A model generated the notes under the pieces. It did not search any database. It saw nothing but the letters and a program-made list of their open reading frames with translations, and was not told where the DNA came from. From positions 1 to 64,000 of the forward strand of contig CAAGBC010000046.1 in NCBI GenBank assembly GCA_900767955.1: a stretch of DNA of 64,000 bases, written 5' to 3'. The stretch comes from Spirochaetia bacterium (GTDB lineage Bacteria > Spirochaetota > Spirochaetia > Treponematales > Treponemataceae). The translations under genes and the position numbers were made by a program. Every line of letters starts with the position of its first letter. Position 1 is the first letter of the stretch. This document shows positions 24,434 through 35,005 of the stretch, one piece after another.

Positions 24434-27400
24434 TTACTCCATCACCTTAATCATCTTTTCTATAAATTCTATCTCTTCTTTACTCAAACCGTACTTTTTG
24501 TATAACTGTTCATCAATATCCACAATACTTTTACTCCAATCAATATCACTATTTTCAGAAAAATCTTGTAGTGGAACATAGCGATATGTTTTAGCAGTAG
24601 CATCTTGACTAGCTTTTGATAAACTATGCATAAATCTTGCAAATCGAGTTGTAAAATATTTTTGCATATTTTTTGCTTTTTCTTCAGTTAATTCCAAACC
24701 AACACCTAAAAGTAAATATGATTCTGTACAAATTTGATTAGGCTTTCCTAAAACAGTAACTAAATTATCATCATTCAATTCTGTACCAATATTATTTGCA
24801 CGGGATGTAAATAACTTATAATCATCTATCCATTCTGAATGTTGCTTTATTAACTCTCTCTCTACAAATCCAAGTTTCCAACCTTTTCCGTAACAATCAA
24901 CTGGATTATTCATCCCCTCTTTTGAAGTTTTAAAATTTGAACTTTTAGCAAATGTAGTATCCAAGCCAAAAGGTTTACGGGATGAAACATATTTTTCAAA
25001 ACTATCTTCCTTTCTCTGAGCAACTTGGTCTAAAATAGAAATTGCTTCAGAAGTTCTAATAAAAATATCTACACCTTCTATTTTTAACTTTCTTTTTACA
25101 TCACCGATAATTTTATCACCTGAATGAGATATAACCCTTGTTAATTTTTTTGAATTATCATAATTTCTATTCCACACAAAATAACAAAGACCACCACGAA
25201 TATTTGTGTTTGGGAAAACATTTTCAGGATTTAGAAAATCATGCAAATCACTAATATGTTTATCATTTAGCATTTTGTCTCTAAATTCATCTAAGCCTTT
25301 ACCTCCAGCATACCAACGAGAAGGCATAATTATTGTAATATACTTTGATTCAACATATTCTGACGCATCTACAAAATCGTTATAAATCGGTTTTGCACTA
25401 GCTTGAGCTCCACCATCCATTACTTGATAGGGTGGATTTCCTATAACTGTACCAAAATTCATATCTTTAAGCTCCTTAAGCAATTCTTCATTTTTTGTTT
25501 TGTCTATTAAATCATAAGATGTAAAATTATTAAAAATATTTTCTATTGGCATTCCTAAAAGTTTATATATTTTTCGTGTACATTCGTATGTTATTTTTGA
25601 TGTTGGAATACTATAAACATTATTTTTAACATTTTCACCATACCTTTGTAATAAAGCATTTGCAAATTCTCCAGTTTTAGATGCAATATCAAGGAATTTA
25701 CAATCTGCTGTTACTTCATCTGGAAGATTATTTACCATTTCCTTTGCAACTTTATCGGGAGTAACAACTTCTGAAACAGACAGTCTAGACATTTTGTTTG
25801 ATGCAATACTAATTTTGTCTGGTGAAATTTCTTTTCCAAGTTGATTTATATTATGAATTTTATCTTCAAGATAAGAAAGTCTTGCAGGATTAATTCTTTC
25901 ACGAATATATTTAAGTTCAGCAACATTTATTTGAAGATTTTTGCCAATTCTTTTTTCGTTCTCACTATTTTCAATATAATTGATAATATCCGAAACAGTC
26001 TTTATTTTAACATCTGAAAGGAAAGCAAAGAGTAGTAATTTAAAATAATAACCTTGTAACTTGCTAGAAAGTTCTTTTGTTTCCTCATCAGTTTGAGTAC
26101 TTTCTTTTTCTTCTTTAGATTTAGGTGTTGGTTCTGGTGGCATACCATCTGTATTAGGTGAATCTAAATCTGTTTCTTCATCAGAACTAAAAGCAGACAT
26201 TTCAAATTTTACACCATTTGCTGTCAATTCTGGTTGTTTTTGCAAAATTAATTTTATTGTATCATCATCAAAAAGTCTTTCATCAATCCCAATTTCAAAA
26301 GTTTCATCCATCATACTTTTTTTAGCATTGTAGTTTCTAATAGAATCAACAATATCAGCAGATTCCACTTCTTGCAATTTTGAATGATTCATACAAATAA
26401 TTGGGGAAATTTTTAATTCTTTTTTTAGTTTTTCTTCTAAATTTTCATTTCCACGTTCAGACTTATTTATATTTGCAATCAAAGATTTTTTGTGTTGCAA
26501 GGTATACATACGAACGGGATCAAAATCTACCAAAATTGTTTGAGGCTTCATATCATATTTGATAATTCTATCGCTATCAGATTCAAGAGTTTTGACATAT
26601 TGACTTTGCAATCTAAATACTGCTTGATCATAATCTTGAGGAGAAGCTGTATTTCGTAAAAAAATCATTGTATCCCATTCTTTTACAGTACAACCTGTGA
26701 GCATTTTCCCAACTGTAAGAGAAATTGTCTTTTTTCCTTCTGCTTCAAATTTTTCAATTTTTTCTTTTACACGAGAAGCATAATCAGGTTTATTCATAGA
26801 CCTTTCAGAATCAAAACCAGCAATATTTATTATTTCGTATTCATTTAGTCTATTAAATGTTTTAGTTTTTAACAAAGTTTCCATTGCATCACAAGAAGCA
26901 CAATAAGGTAAAACCATAACAATATGACGGCACATTTTCCCATCATTTATTTTGTCATAATTCAAAAAACTAAAAATGTTTTCATCTTCTTTTGTTCCGT
27001 CTATTGCTTTTAGTAAATCTAAAACTTCATCTTTGTACTTAAACTGATTATGATTTTCATTATCTTTAGAAGTTGATTCTGGAGACAATAATTCATTTAA
27101 ATCGTAAGCATATCCATTATTTTTAAGATTTTCCAATTTTACTTTTGCCGATTCATTCAAATTAAAAGCAAACCGAATCATTTGAGGAAATCCATAATAA
27201 GGATTTTCCCATTCATCTTTATCAATATTTTCTTTATCCCATTGTTCTTTTGCATCTATTATATCACTATATTGGATTGTACCTACAATATCATCTTGTT
27301 CAAATTCATTATCCAAAAGAATTCTATAAGGTGTTCCTGAAAGATGAAGTTTTACTTTTGGCAAAAATAATTTGAGGCTAGAATCCAAATCATCAAGATT

Positions 27401-28351
27401 TTCATCATAACCTTTTATTTTTTCAGATGTACCTAATACTTTTCCGTACTCTTCTGCTCTTGCTCCAAAATGGGTTTCATCAATTATCAATAAGTCAATT
27501 TTCTCTTGCTCATTTAGTGAAAATAAATCTTTGTGCTTTTTTTTTATATCTTGACCAATTAAATCCTACATTGTAAGAAAAACAACTACAGAGTTACCCT
27601 CTATTAGTTTTTCTGAAACTATAGACGGATTTCTCTCCATAGAATCTGAATCTACAAAACAAAATCCATCTAGCATTTTAGGCCGCTGTACATTTTCTTT
27701 CCATTCTAATCGGACAGCTGTTTTTCCACAAACAACTACAATTAGTTTTGCGTTCATTGCTTTTGCACAACAGAGCGAAGTAAAAGATTTTCCAAAACGC
27801 ATTACTGCAAACATAAGTAAATTATTACGTCCATTTTCTACAGCTTTTGAAAATTTTTCTATTACTTCTTGTTGATTTTCTCTAGGAATCCATTCTGCAT
27901 CTCTATTAAATTCAAAATCAGCTAAGGGTAATTTGTCTTTCACATCATAAAAATCATAAGTATTTTGCTTTTGGTCAAAACAATTTTGAATATCATTTAT
28001 AGCATCTTCAACATTTTCTTCTTTTGCGTTTAAGAAAAACTCGTTTGAACAATATACACCTTCTGCTACATCATCTTTTTCTATTCTACGATATCCATTT
28101 TTAATTAAAAAATCATGCACTGAGTAATCTCTAAAATAGGTGTTTTCATCAACTTTTGCTATATGTTCATATTTTTTTTCCAAATCAGAATATATTTTTT
28201 TCCATTCTGCCAGGCGAACATTTACAGGTCTGTACGTATCTCCAACTTTTAAGAAATTTGGCACAGTATTTGTTTCAAAAGCATAAATATACGGTTCAAC
28301 TCTTCCAAAAATGATGGAATCTATTTTACTTGTGTCTATTTTATCTGCCAT
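24434..28351 (-). pseudogene. GIY-YIG / SF2 helicase / Eco57I-type methylase fusion with in-frame TAG
   Basis: A frame of 1305 codons is cut by TAG at 27568-27566 (VFLTM-stop-DLIGQD, probably CAG before). Domains: a GIY-YIG/T5orf172-like N terminus (EPYIYAFETNTVPNFLKVGDT, RLAEW); a helicase with motif I FAVMRFGKSF before the stop and IIDETHFGA just after; QAVFRLQS; then an N6-adenine methylase with LDIASKTGEF and the NPPYQVM motif IV encoded near 25430, as in Eco57I. In one chain this would cut, translocate and methylate DNA, as type II/ISP-like systems do. The stop separates helicase motifs I and II, so neither part can be an active motor alone. Confidence 0.75.
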
Positions 28352-29344
28352 TTATTTTTCCTTTAATATATCTACAAAACGGACTACTTCGTTTTCTTGC
28401 CAATCCATTATTTTGCAATAAATACCATTATGTTTTTTATAAATATTTTTTTTACAGCCTTCACATTCTGTAGCAACTGTCACAGTTTCAAATAAAGTTT
28501 CTTCTGTTTTGTTTTCTTTACAACAGGAATTAGGTATTACAAATTTTAAACCGTCCATTTGCCAAATATTCCAAACTATTATCTTTGCAAATTCAATTAA
28601 TTCTTTGGAAATTAAATCTTTTTGAAATTTATATTTACAATTTTCCATAACAGTAAAAAGGACATTTTCTCTTGCTAGTAAAATATTGTCCCCCTGCCAT
28701 TCATAACCATAAGAACTTTGAACTGCAATTTTTGCCCAATTTAACCAATCTTCATAAGATTCTGTGTTTTCATTTACTATTCTTAGTTTTCTGTCTAAAA
28801 AAACAATACGATTTTGAACTTCTATATATTCCCCAGTTACAGCATCATATCTACTTGTAATATAAGGAGCTTCACCACAAGTAATTTCAAGCCATGTAGA
28901 TTTTACATAGTCTTGCCAAGTTTTGCCTTCTGTATTTGGAAATTCAATTTTATCTGTTAAGGTTTTCCAAGTTTTAGTTGCTACATCTTCTACATTAAAT
29001 TGAGATTTTCTGCCAAACCAAGCGTCATCAACTAAATTGGCTTGTGCATTACAAATCCATGCAGGTGTAAAAACTTCGGCTTTTTGTTTAACACGTTTTT
29101 GTTGTTCAAGTTTTGATTTTTCAACTCTTGGCTTTATTATGTTACCATTTCTTGATGTTATTAATTCTATAAAAATTTCTTTATCAGGAGCATAAGAATC
29201 CCCATGTGAAATATAATTATCAGTAGCCCAAATTATGTTTTTTCCAGTAGTTTTATCTTGCAATAAAATTTCGAGCAATTCTTGATCGATTTTGAGAAGT
29301 TGATTTTCTTTTATATCTATAACTTTTTCTGTATTTCCACCCAT
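28352..29344 (-). CDS. Companion protein of the helicase-methylase restriction system
   Basis: The start at 29344 (MGGNTEKVIDIKENQL) is chosen because TATAAT lies 7 bases upstream; the longer frame from 29389 would begin upstream of that promoter. The 330-residue protein has KAEVFTPAWICNAQANLVDDAWFG and WLEITCGEAPYITSRYD, shared with proteins annotated restriction endonuclease subunit M that sit beside Eco57I-type helicase-methylases. The FTPxW element resembles methylase-associated sequence, and a CEGC-x-K cysteine pair lies near the C terminus. It abuts the fusion gene directly, with AAGGA for that gene inside its 3' end. It is intact, unlike the next three genes. Confidence 0.6.
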   Translation of the reverse strand: MGGNTEKVIDIKENQLLKIDQELLEILLQDKTTGKNIIWATDNYISHGDSYAPDKEIFIELITSRNGNIIKPRVEKSKLEQQKRVKQKAEVFTPAWICNAQANLVDDAWFGRKSQFNVEDVATKTWKTLTDKIEFPNTEGKTWQDYVKSTWLEITCGEAPYITSRYDAVTGEYIEVQNRIVFLDRKLRIVNENTESYEDWLNWAKIAVQSSYGYEWQGDNILLARENVLFTVMENCKYKFQKDLISKELIEFAKIIVWNIWQMDGLKFVIPNSCCKENKTEETLFETVTVATECEGCKKNIYKKHNGIYCKIMDWQENEVVRFVDILKEK

Positions 29345-29351
29345 GAATCTG

Positions 29352-29380
29352 ATTATACCACAAATTCCCCAAATTTTCCA
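29352..29380 (-). promoter_or_regulatory. Promoter of the restriction operon (leaderless type)
   Basis: TGGAAA at 29380-29375, 17 bp, TATAAT at 29357-29352 and the ATG seven bases on at 29344. It is the first candidate promoter of the island on this strand. Confidence 0.5.
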
Positions 29381-29514
29381 TAACTCCATTCTACCACACC
29401 ACAGTTAATGACACTTTGAGTTAAGCTTTACACCCACTCCACCCACATTCTTGTTCCAATTCCCCCCACAACCAAAAAAAAATAAAAAAAACATATAATC
29501 TTTTACTATTTCTA

Positions 29515-29543
29515 TTGACACAAAATTAACTTTAGTATATTAT
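29515..29543 (+). promoter_or_regulatory. tRNA-Phe promoter
   Basis: A consensus TTGACA at 29515-29520, a 17-bp spacer and TATTAT at 29538-29543; the tRNA begins 14 bases later. Confidence 0.7.
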
Positions 29544-29557
29544 CTAAAACATCACTT

Positions 29558-29630
29558 GCCGCTGTAGCTCAGTTGGTAGAGCAGCAGACTGAAAATCTGC
29601 CTGTCGTTGGTTCGATTCCAACCGGTGGCA
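29558..29630 (+). tRNA. tRNA-Phe (GAA)
   Basis: A 73-nt cloverleaf: acceptor GCCGCTG pairing with CGGTGGC with two G-U pairs, D-arm AGCTCAGTTGGTAGAGC, anticodon stem GCAGA/TCTGC with loop CTGAAAA and anticodon GAA at 29591-29593, and T-arm with GGTTCGATTCC. The CCA end is not encoded. It borders the defence island, but no copy of its 3' end was seen at the far side of the island, so an attachment site is not shown. Confidence 0.97.
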
Positions 29631-29632
29631 CT

Positions 29633-29668
29633 AAGACACTTCTTTTTGAAGTGTCTTTTTTTTTCCCT
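29633..29668 (+). terminator. Intrinsic terminator of tRNA-Phe
   Basis: AAGACACTTC and GAAGTGTCTT form a perfect 10-bp stem with a TTTTT loop, followed by a run of T, directly after the tRNA. Confidence 0.9.
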
Positions 29669-29824
29669 AAACATAAAATTAATTTCACTTTGTTCTATAA
29701 TATTGTGTTTTTTATAGTTGTGTTATAAAATTATAAAATGTGTATCCAATTTGGATATAAAATGTTTTCTATTTATATTGGAATCACAAGCGCAAAAGTT
29801 TTGTTGACTTTTTAATGAGGAAAT

Positions 29825-30826
29825 ATGAAAAAGAATATTTTAGCTATTGCTATATTGTTTATATGCTTTTCAATGAATGCACAAGAATCTGTTTCAAAAG
29901 ATAGCGTTACAGACCAAATAGTAAATTTTTCAAATACATTAACTTCTATAATGCCAGAAAACATAACTGCATTAAATGTATGGCCAGAAGCTCACATAGG
30001 AAAATTTTTTCCAGCCTTCCCTCCTCATTTTGGATTTGGAATTTCTGCTGCAGGTACATTAATTGATACTTCATTTGCAAAAGATACTTTTGATACACTT
30101 TCAAAACTAATATTAAAAGACATGACAAATATTAAATTAGATTTTGAATGTAAAGATATAATGGTTCTTCCAACTTGTGCCATAAATGCCCGTTTAGGAG
30201 GTTTTTTACTTCCATTTGATATTGGAGTTTTTGGCATTGCAACAATTCCTGATTTATTAAAAAAATTCAATTTTGGAGATTTTGACGCATCAGTAGATTA
30301 CTTTACATTTGGTGGAGATATTCGATACGCCATTTACGAAGGCAATATTTTCATGCCAAAAGTTTCTTTAGGCGTTGGATATTTTTATGCACAACAAGAA
30401 CTTAACTTTGATATAAACAAAACAAAATCTGCTATTTATAATGATGTAGAAACAAATGTTAATATAAATGCAAATGCAAATCTATTATTAAAAACACACA
30501 CATTTTTTGCTCAGATGCAAATTTCAAAAAAAATACTTATAATAACACCTTTTATTGGTGCTAGAGCATATTATACATTCTTTGAAAATGAATGTAATTG
30601 GAATTATAAAACTCAAATAGTAAACGGCGAATCTCCAACACCAATAACTAATGATGGTCAAAAAGTTTATATAACAAATAAAAAACTAAATACTAACAAC
30701 ATTAGACCTCAAGTTTATTTAGGTGTAGGATTAAATGCTCCTATACTACAAGTAGCAATAAATGTTTCATGGAATCCAATTACTAATTATTGGAGTGGCG
30801 GTTCCACATTAAATTTCAAATTGTAA
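29825..30826 (+). CDS. Putative outer-membrane beta-barrel protein
   Basis: The 333-residue product has a cleavable signal peptide (MKKNILAIAILFICFSMNAQ) and a body of amphipathic strands rich in Phe, Gly and Asn, ending in the aromatic/hydrophobic LNFKL of outer-membrane proteins. Features such as FGFGISAAGTLID and VYLGVGLNAPILQVAINVSWN suggest a barrel. GAGGAA precedes the ATG. I recall similar proteins as conserved treponeme proteins without function. It stands alone between tRNA-Phe and a DUF3892-like gene. Role unknown. Confidence 0.6.
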   Translation: MKKNILAIAILFICFSMNAQESVSKDSVTDQIVNFSNTLTSIMPENITALNVWPEAHIGKFFPAFPPHFGFGISAAGTLIDTSFAKDTFDTLSKLILKDMTNIKLDFECKDIMVLPTCAINARLGGFLLPFDIGVFGIATIPDLLKKFNFGDFDASVDYFTFGGDIRYAIYEGNIFMPKVSLGVGYFYAQQELNFDINKTKSAIYNDVETNVNINANANLLLKTHTFFAQMQISKKILIITPFIGARAYYTFFENECNWNYKTQIVNGESPTPITNDGQKVYITNKKLNTNNIRPQVYLGVGLNAPILQVAINVSWNPITNYWSGGSTLNFKL

Positions 30827-30949
30827 TTTTCTTTGTAGATTATTTAATAAAATTTTACAAAATATAATAATTTTTTTTATTTTTTTCTTGTTGAATTAAA
30901 AGTCTATATTTATCTTTTAAGCAGATACTTAATATTTTATGGACATTTT

Positions 30950-31162
30950 ATGCTTAAAAGAATTTCTGTTCTTAAACAATCAAAAACTGGTCGAAATGAA
31001 CTTTTTCTTGATAATTACACAGGAGAAGTTTTTAATAGAGACCAATTCGTAAAAAAAATCAAAGCAGGTCTATACTCGGGATTTGTCATAAGAGTTATCA
31101 GAGGCAAAGAAACGCCTGTTAGCAAACCCGATTGTATAAAATCGAATAATTTAGATTTCTAA
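30950..31162 (+). CDS. Small DUF3892-like protein
   Basis: The 70-residue protein has KTGRNELFLDNYTGEVFNRDQFV followed by IKAGLYSGFVIRVIRGKETPVSKPD, a pattern of short proteins resembling DUF3892 found in many bacteria. The function is unknown. No clear ribosome site is present. Its 3' end overlaps the convergent cyclase gene by 12 bp. Confidence 0.6.
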   Translation: MLKRISVLKQSKTGRNELFLDNYTGEVFNRDQFVKKIKAGLYSGFVIRVIRGKETPVSKPDCIKSNNLDF

Positions 31163-32503
31163 ATTAGACAAAACTAAATAAGTAGTAGACATACCTACAC
31201 CCTTTATGGAAATTTCTCTTTTTTCAAAATTATGAGTTGGCAAAAAAGAGATTTTTTCATAAACGGATTGAGATACTTGAATCCTATCAGAAACACCTGT
31301 ACTTTCCATACGAGAAGCAAAATTTACAGTTTCTCCCCATAAATCATAAATGTATTTCTTTTTTCCTATAATTCCTGCAACTACAGGGCCACAATGAACC
31401 CCAATACGAATTTTTAATTCAGATTTATTACGCAAATTAAAATCTTTTATTAATCTTAAAACATCTTCGCAAAAATAAATCATTTCCAATGTATGATCTG
31501 CATAACGCTCTGGAACCCCAGCTGCAACCATATATGCATCGCCAATAGTTTTTATTTTTTCAATTCTATACTTATCCAACAAGGAATCAATTTCACAAAA
31601 CAATTGATTAAGTAATTTTACCAAAGTTTCAGAACCTAACAAAGACGACATTTTTGTAAAATCAACAATATCAATAAAAGAAACTGTTACATTTTTATAA
31701 GATTCAGTTACTTGCTCAAATTCAGGATGAGAAAACAATTTGCACGCAATAGGATATGGAAGAATATTCAACAATAACTCATTTGTACGACGATTTGCTT
31801 TGTCTAATTTATCAATCAAATCCATATCAGGATTTTCCATTGTCAAATAAATTATAAAAAGACAAAGTGCAGAACCTAAACCAATTATTAAAGAACCTGT
31901 AATAAGGCTTTGCATTAACGCAACAACACCTTCCATTAATGTAAAAAACAATGTCGGAATGCGTCTGTTCCAACCTACGTATTTAAAACTTGCAATAAAA
32001 CAAACTAATGCAAGTCCAACTGAATAAGCGGAAAATAAATACGCGCAAGTAGGAGAAATTCCATAAGTATAAACATAGCGCCCAGAGCCACCATATTGAA
32101 TCGGAAAAATAAAAAGTGTGGAAATACTTGCCAAGCAAAGTACTATAATAGAACCAACAAGAATCTTTCTTGCCAAAATTCCTATTTTAGACATATTTTC
32201 ATGTAGCGTATTTGAAATAATATAAAAGACAATTATTGCTGTCCACAAATACATGAAAAACAAATATCCCTTACAGAAAAAATTAGCAATGGAAGGAATT
32301 TCATCTTTATAATATATCGTAATTACACTAACAATATCAAAAAACAATTCTATCCAAGTGGAAATTATTAAAACTCTAAAAAGAGTATTTTGAATACAAT
32401 TCCAACGAGGTTTTGAAAAGAAAATAATTCCCAAAATTGTAACAAACAAAAAACTTGCAATTTGAAATTCAATATTAAACGACATACATAAAAAGTTTAA
32501 CAT
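31151..32503 (-). CDS. Class III adenylate/guanylate cyclase, membrane-bound
   Basis: The protein is about 450 residues (start 32503 or 32485; an upstream ATG at 32548 precedes the TATAAT at 32528-32523). The N-terminal half has six to seven membrane helices, then a short coiled linker, then a cyclase domain: VTVSFIDIVDFTKMSS with the first metal Asp residues, EKIKTIGDAYMVAAG with the purine-selecting Lys and second metal Asp, IRIGVHCGPVVAGIIG, and YDLWGETVNFASRMES with an adenine-type Asp. cAMP production at the cytoplasmic face is likely. The membrane part could sense a signal. The gene is monocistronic. Confidence 0.85.
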   Translation of the reverse strand: MLNFLCMSFNIEFQIASFLFVTILGIIFFSKPRWNCIQNTLFRVLIISTWIELFFDIVSVITIYYKDEIPSIANFFCKGYLFFMYLWTAIIVFYIISNTLHENMSKIGILARKILVGSIIVLCLASISTLFIFPIQYGGSGRYVYTYGISPTCAYLFSAYSVGLALVCFIASFKYVGWNRRIPTLFFTLMEGVVALMQSLITGSLIIGLGSALCLFIIYLTMENPDMDLIDKLDKANRRTNELLLNILPYPIACKLFSHPEFEQVTESYKNVTVSFIDIVDFTKMSSLLGSETLVKLLNQLFCEIDSLLDKYRIEKIKTIGDAYMVAAGVPERYADHTLEMIYFCEDVLRLIKDFNLRNKSELKIRIGVHCGPVVAGIIGKKKYIYDLWGETVNFASRMESTGVSDRIQVSQSVYEKISFLPTHNFEKREISIKGVGMSTTYLVLSNLEI

Positions 32504-32594
32504 ATAGATTCGAATTTGTAAAATTATAAAGAAAGATTGACAAATCAAATAATCAATGTAAAATATTATTCATAATTTATGGAGGTTTTTTGTT

Positions 32595-32816
32595 ATGGCA
32601 AAAAAAGGAAAAGACTACTTTGGAATGGGAAGATTAATTAGTATTATTTTTGCAATTATTCCTTTTACAGCATGGTTATTTGGAGTTGTAACACGCTTTA
32701 AGGAAGGAAAAATCGTTGCAGGTATTATCCGTATCTTCGGTGGATGGTTCATTTGGATTTTGGACTTAATCTGCATGCTTTTCAAAGGAAAGATTTTAAG
32801 ACTTCTCAATTGCTAG
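32595..32816 (+). CDS. Small membrane protein, treponeme-type
   Basis: The 73-residue protein has a strong GGAGG ribosome site 10 bases before the ATG. MGRLISIIFAIIPFTAWLFGVVTRFKEGKIVAGIIRIFGGWFIW shows two hydrophobic helices with a charged loop. It resembles short conserved membrane proteins of unknown function. It ends before a bidirectional terminator shared with dapB. Confidence 0.65.
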   Translation: MAKKGKDYFGMGRLISIIFAIIPFTAWLFGVVTRFKEGKIVAGIIRIFGGWFIWILDLICMLFKGKILRLLNC

Positions 32817-32835
32817 TCTATAGTAATTAATTGAT

Positions 32836-32870
32836 TAAAAAAAAACTGCACTTTACAGTGCAGTTTTTTT
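32836..32870. terminator. Bidirectional intrinsic terminator
   Basis: ACTGCACT (32845-32852) pairs perfectly with AGTGCAGT (32857-32864) over a TTAC loop, flanked by A9 on the left and T7 on the right, so it can end both the small membrane gene and dapB. Confidence 0.88.
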
Positions 32871-32874
32871 TATT

Positions 32875-33654
32875 TTAGAACAAATCTTTCATTCCGTAGA
32901 GCTTACCACGCACTAAAGAACCAGTTTTTATTCCGTTTGCAAGTCTTTCTAACGCATGAACAGACCCCATTGCAAAGCCTTCACGACTTCTTGCACGATG
33001 TGTTAATTCAATGGTATCAGCAGCACTATCAATAAACACAGTATGTGTACCTGGAACACAACCACCTCTTGTAGATGATACATGTAGTTCATTTGCTTTT
33101 GGGCGTTCATGGAAAGCATCAACTACCATTTCTGTTTTTCTGCTATCATTTTCTAAAATGCGTTTTGCAATTTCAATAGCTGTTCCAGATGGACTGTCTA
33201 CTTTTTGATTATGATGCATTTCCCAAGTAGAAATATCGTATTCTGTAAATGGCTGCATAATTTTTACTGCTTCTTCAACTATTTTGTAAAACATATTTAC
33301 ACCAATAGAAAAGTTTGAAGAAGTCATAATTACACCACCACAGTCGCTAGCTAATTTTTCAACTTCAGCAACTTTATCATTCCAACCAGTAGTTCCAACT
33401 ACAAGAGGAATACCTAAAGGAAGTAATGCATGAATATTTGCCATAACAGCAGAAGGATGACTAAATTCAATAATTCCTTCTGCTCCACTAGATTTTACAG
33501 CACGAGCAACAGCTTCACTATCGCCAGCAGGAACTACAACACTTGCATCTTGTGCAATAGGATCAATAGTTGCAACAACTTCATGACCACACTGTTCAGC
33601 ACAAGTTTTAATCATGTGTCCCATTTTACCAAAACCAACTAATGCAATTTTCAT
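32875..33654 (-). CDS. dapB: 4-Hydroxy-tetrahydrodipicolinate reductase
   Basis: DapB reduces hydroxy-tetrahydrodipicolinate with NAD(P)H in the diaminopimelate/lysine route. The 259-residue protein has the Rossmann loop VGFGKMGHMI, VVGTTGW, SSNFSIGVNMF, the active-site stretch EMHHNQKVDSPSGTA (His-His, Lys) and RGGCVPGTH. Length fits short DapB forms. AGAGG precedes the ATG. It follows lysC after 18 bp, an operon for the aspartate-to-DAP pathway. Confidence 0.95.
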   Translation of the reverse strand: MKIALVGFGKMGHMIKTCAEQCGHEVVATIDPIAQDASVVVPAGDSEAVARAVKSSGAEGIIEFSHPSAVMANIHALLPLGIPLVVGTTGWNDKVAEVEKLASDCGGVIMTSSNFSIGVNMFYKIVEEAVKIMQPFTEYDISTWEMHHNQKVDSPSGTAIEIAKRILENDSRKTEMVVDAFHERPKANELHVSSTRGGCVPGTHTVFIDSAADTIELTHRARSREGFAMGSVHALERLANGIKTGSLVRGKLYGMKDLF

Positions 33655-33672
33655 AAATTTCCTCTCTTAAAA

Positions 33673-34998
33673 TTAAGCAAAATATGCTTTGTGTAAAATC
33701 TGAACAGTTTTATCTGCTTCATCTTCATTTACTAAAACAGAAATATTTACTTTAGAAGCACCTTGGCTAATCATCTGCACATTAATTCCTTCTTCTGCTA
33801 AAGCTTCAAATCCAGAAGCAAGAATTGCACTAGAATGAGTTGCATCACAAATGATTGTTACAATTGCTTTTCCTGTGCGAAGTTTTACATCTGCAACATG
33901 AGCTAAATCTGCAACAAGACCAGATAAATCCTTTTTAGAATTTACTGTACAAGAAACAGAAACTTCAGAAGTTGCAATTACATCAATACTTGTATTCCAT
34001 TTTAGGAATTGATTAAAAATATGTGCTAAAAATCCTGATGCACCTAACATTCTTGTAGAAACAATATCAAAAATACTTACATGTTTTACAGATGTAATAG
34101 CACAAACAGGAGGAACTTTTCCAGAATGTTGTTCTACGATAATAGAACCTGGGCTTTCAATATTATAAGAATTTTTTACACGAACAGGAGTTCCTGTTTT
34201 TCTTACAGGTAACATTGAACGAGGATGAAGAACTTGCGCTCCAAACATTGCCAATTCCTGTGCTTCTTCATAAGTAACTTCAGGAACAGGTTTTGCATCT
34301 TTACAAACGCGTGGGTCTGTAGTAAGAATTCCATCAACATCTTTCCATGTCTGAACTTCTTCTGCTTTCATTGCTGCACCAATCATTGTTGCAGACAAAT
34401 CACTTCCACCACGACCTAAAGTTGTAATATTACCTTTTTCATCTTTTGCAATAAAACCTGTAACAATAGGAATACAATTATCAGTTCCTTCTGCATAAGA
34501 AGAAAGATATTTTGGTATATTTGTCCAAACTTCATCAAGAAGTTCAGCAGCCATAAAATTGCTATCACTAATAAATCCAATATCCCATGCATCGTAAGCT
34601 TTTGCAGGAATACCTTCTTTATTCAAATATGCAGCCATCATTCGAACTGACATTCTTTCGCCAAAAGAAACAAGATAATCACGAGTACGTTTTGAAAGTT
34701 CCTTTAACATTGAAATACCAGTTAACAACTGTTTTAATTCATCTAACAAATCGTTAATTGTTTCAATTTCTACACCAAGAATTGCAGCTGTTTCTTCGTG
34801 AAGTTTTGCAACACCTTTTACATCTACATTTCCCAATACAGCTTGATCTGCAGCTTCAAGAAGGTGATCAGTTGTATCACCCATAGCTGAAAGAACTACA
34901 GCAGGACGCTTTTCCTTATATGCTTTAATAATAGAAGCAACATGTTTAATTCTGTCTGCGTTGGCGACTGAAGAACCGCCGAATTTCATAACTATCAT
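33673..34998 (-). CDS. lysC: Aspartate kinase (monofunctional)
   Basis: This enzyme phosphorylates aspartate at the head of the lysine, threonine and methionine pathways. The 441-residue protein has MKFGGSSVANADRI, TLGRGGSDLSAT, VDGILTTDPR and a C-terminal pair of ACT domains (ISVLVNEDEADK) for feedback control. The promoter TTGCGT-17-TATGTT ends seven bases before the first ATG, with no ribosome site. Its partner dapB suggests the DAP-specific isoform, while the thrA fusion elsewhere serves threonine. Confidence 0.93.
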   Translation of the reverse strand: MIVMKFGGSSVANADRIKHVASIIKAYKEKRPAVVLSAMGDTTDHLLEAADQAVLGNVDVKGVAKLHEETAAILGVEIETINDLLDELKQLLTGISMLKELSKRTRDYLVSFGERMSVRMMAAYLNKEGIPAKAYDAWDIGFISDSNFMAAELLDEVWTNIPKYLSSYAEGTDNCIPIVTGFIAKDEKGNITTLGRGGSDLSATMIGAAMKAEEVQTWKDVDGILTTDPRVCKDAKPVPEVTYEEAQELAMFGAQVLHPRSMLPVRKTGTPVRVKNSYNIESPGSIIVEQHSGKVPPVCAITSVKHVSIFDIVSTRMLGASGFLAHIFNQFLKWNTSIDVIATSEVSVSCTVNSKKDLSGLVADLAHVADVKLRTGKAIVTIICDATHSSAILASGFEALAEEGINVQMISQGASKVNISVLVNEDEADKTVQILHKAYFA

Positions 34999-35005
34999 AA
35001 GTCAT

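Noticed and set aside
13999..29630. Island as an integrated element with tRNA-Phe as attachment site
   Set aside because: No integrase or phage gene was seen and no copy of the tRNA 3' end was found at the left border.
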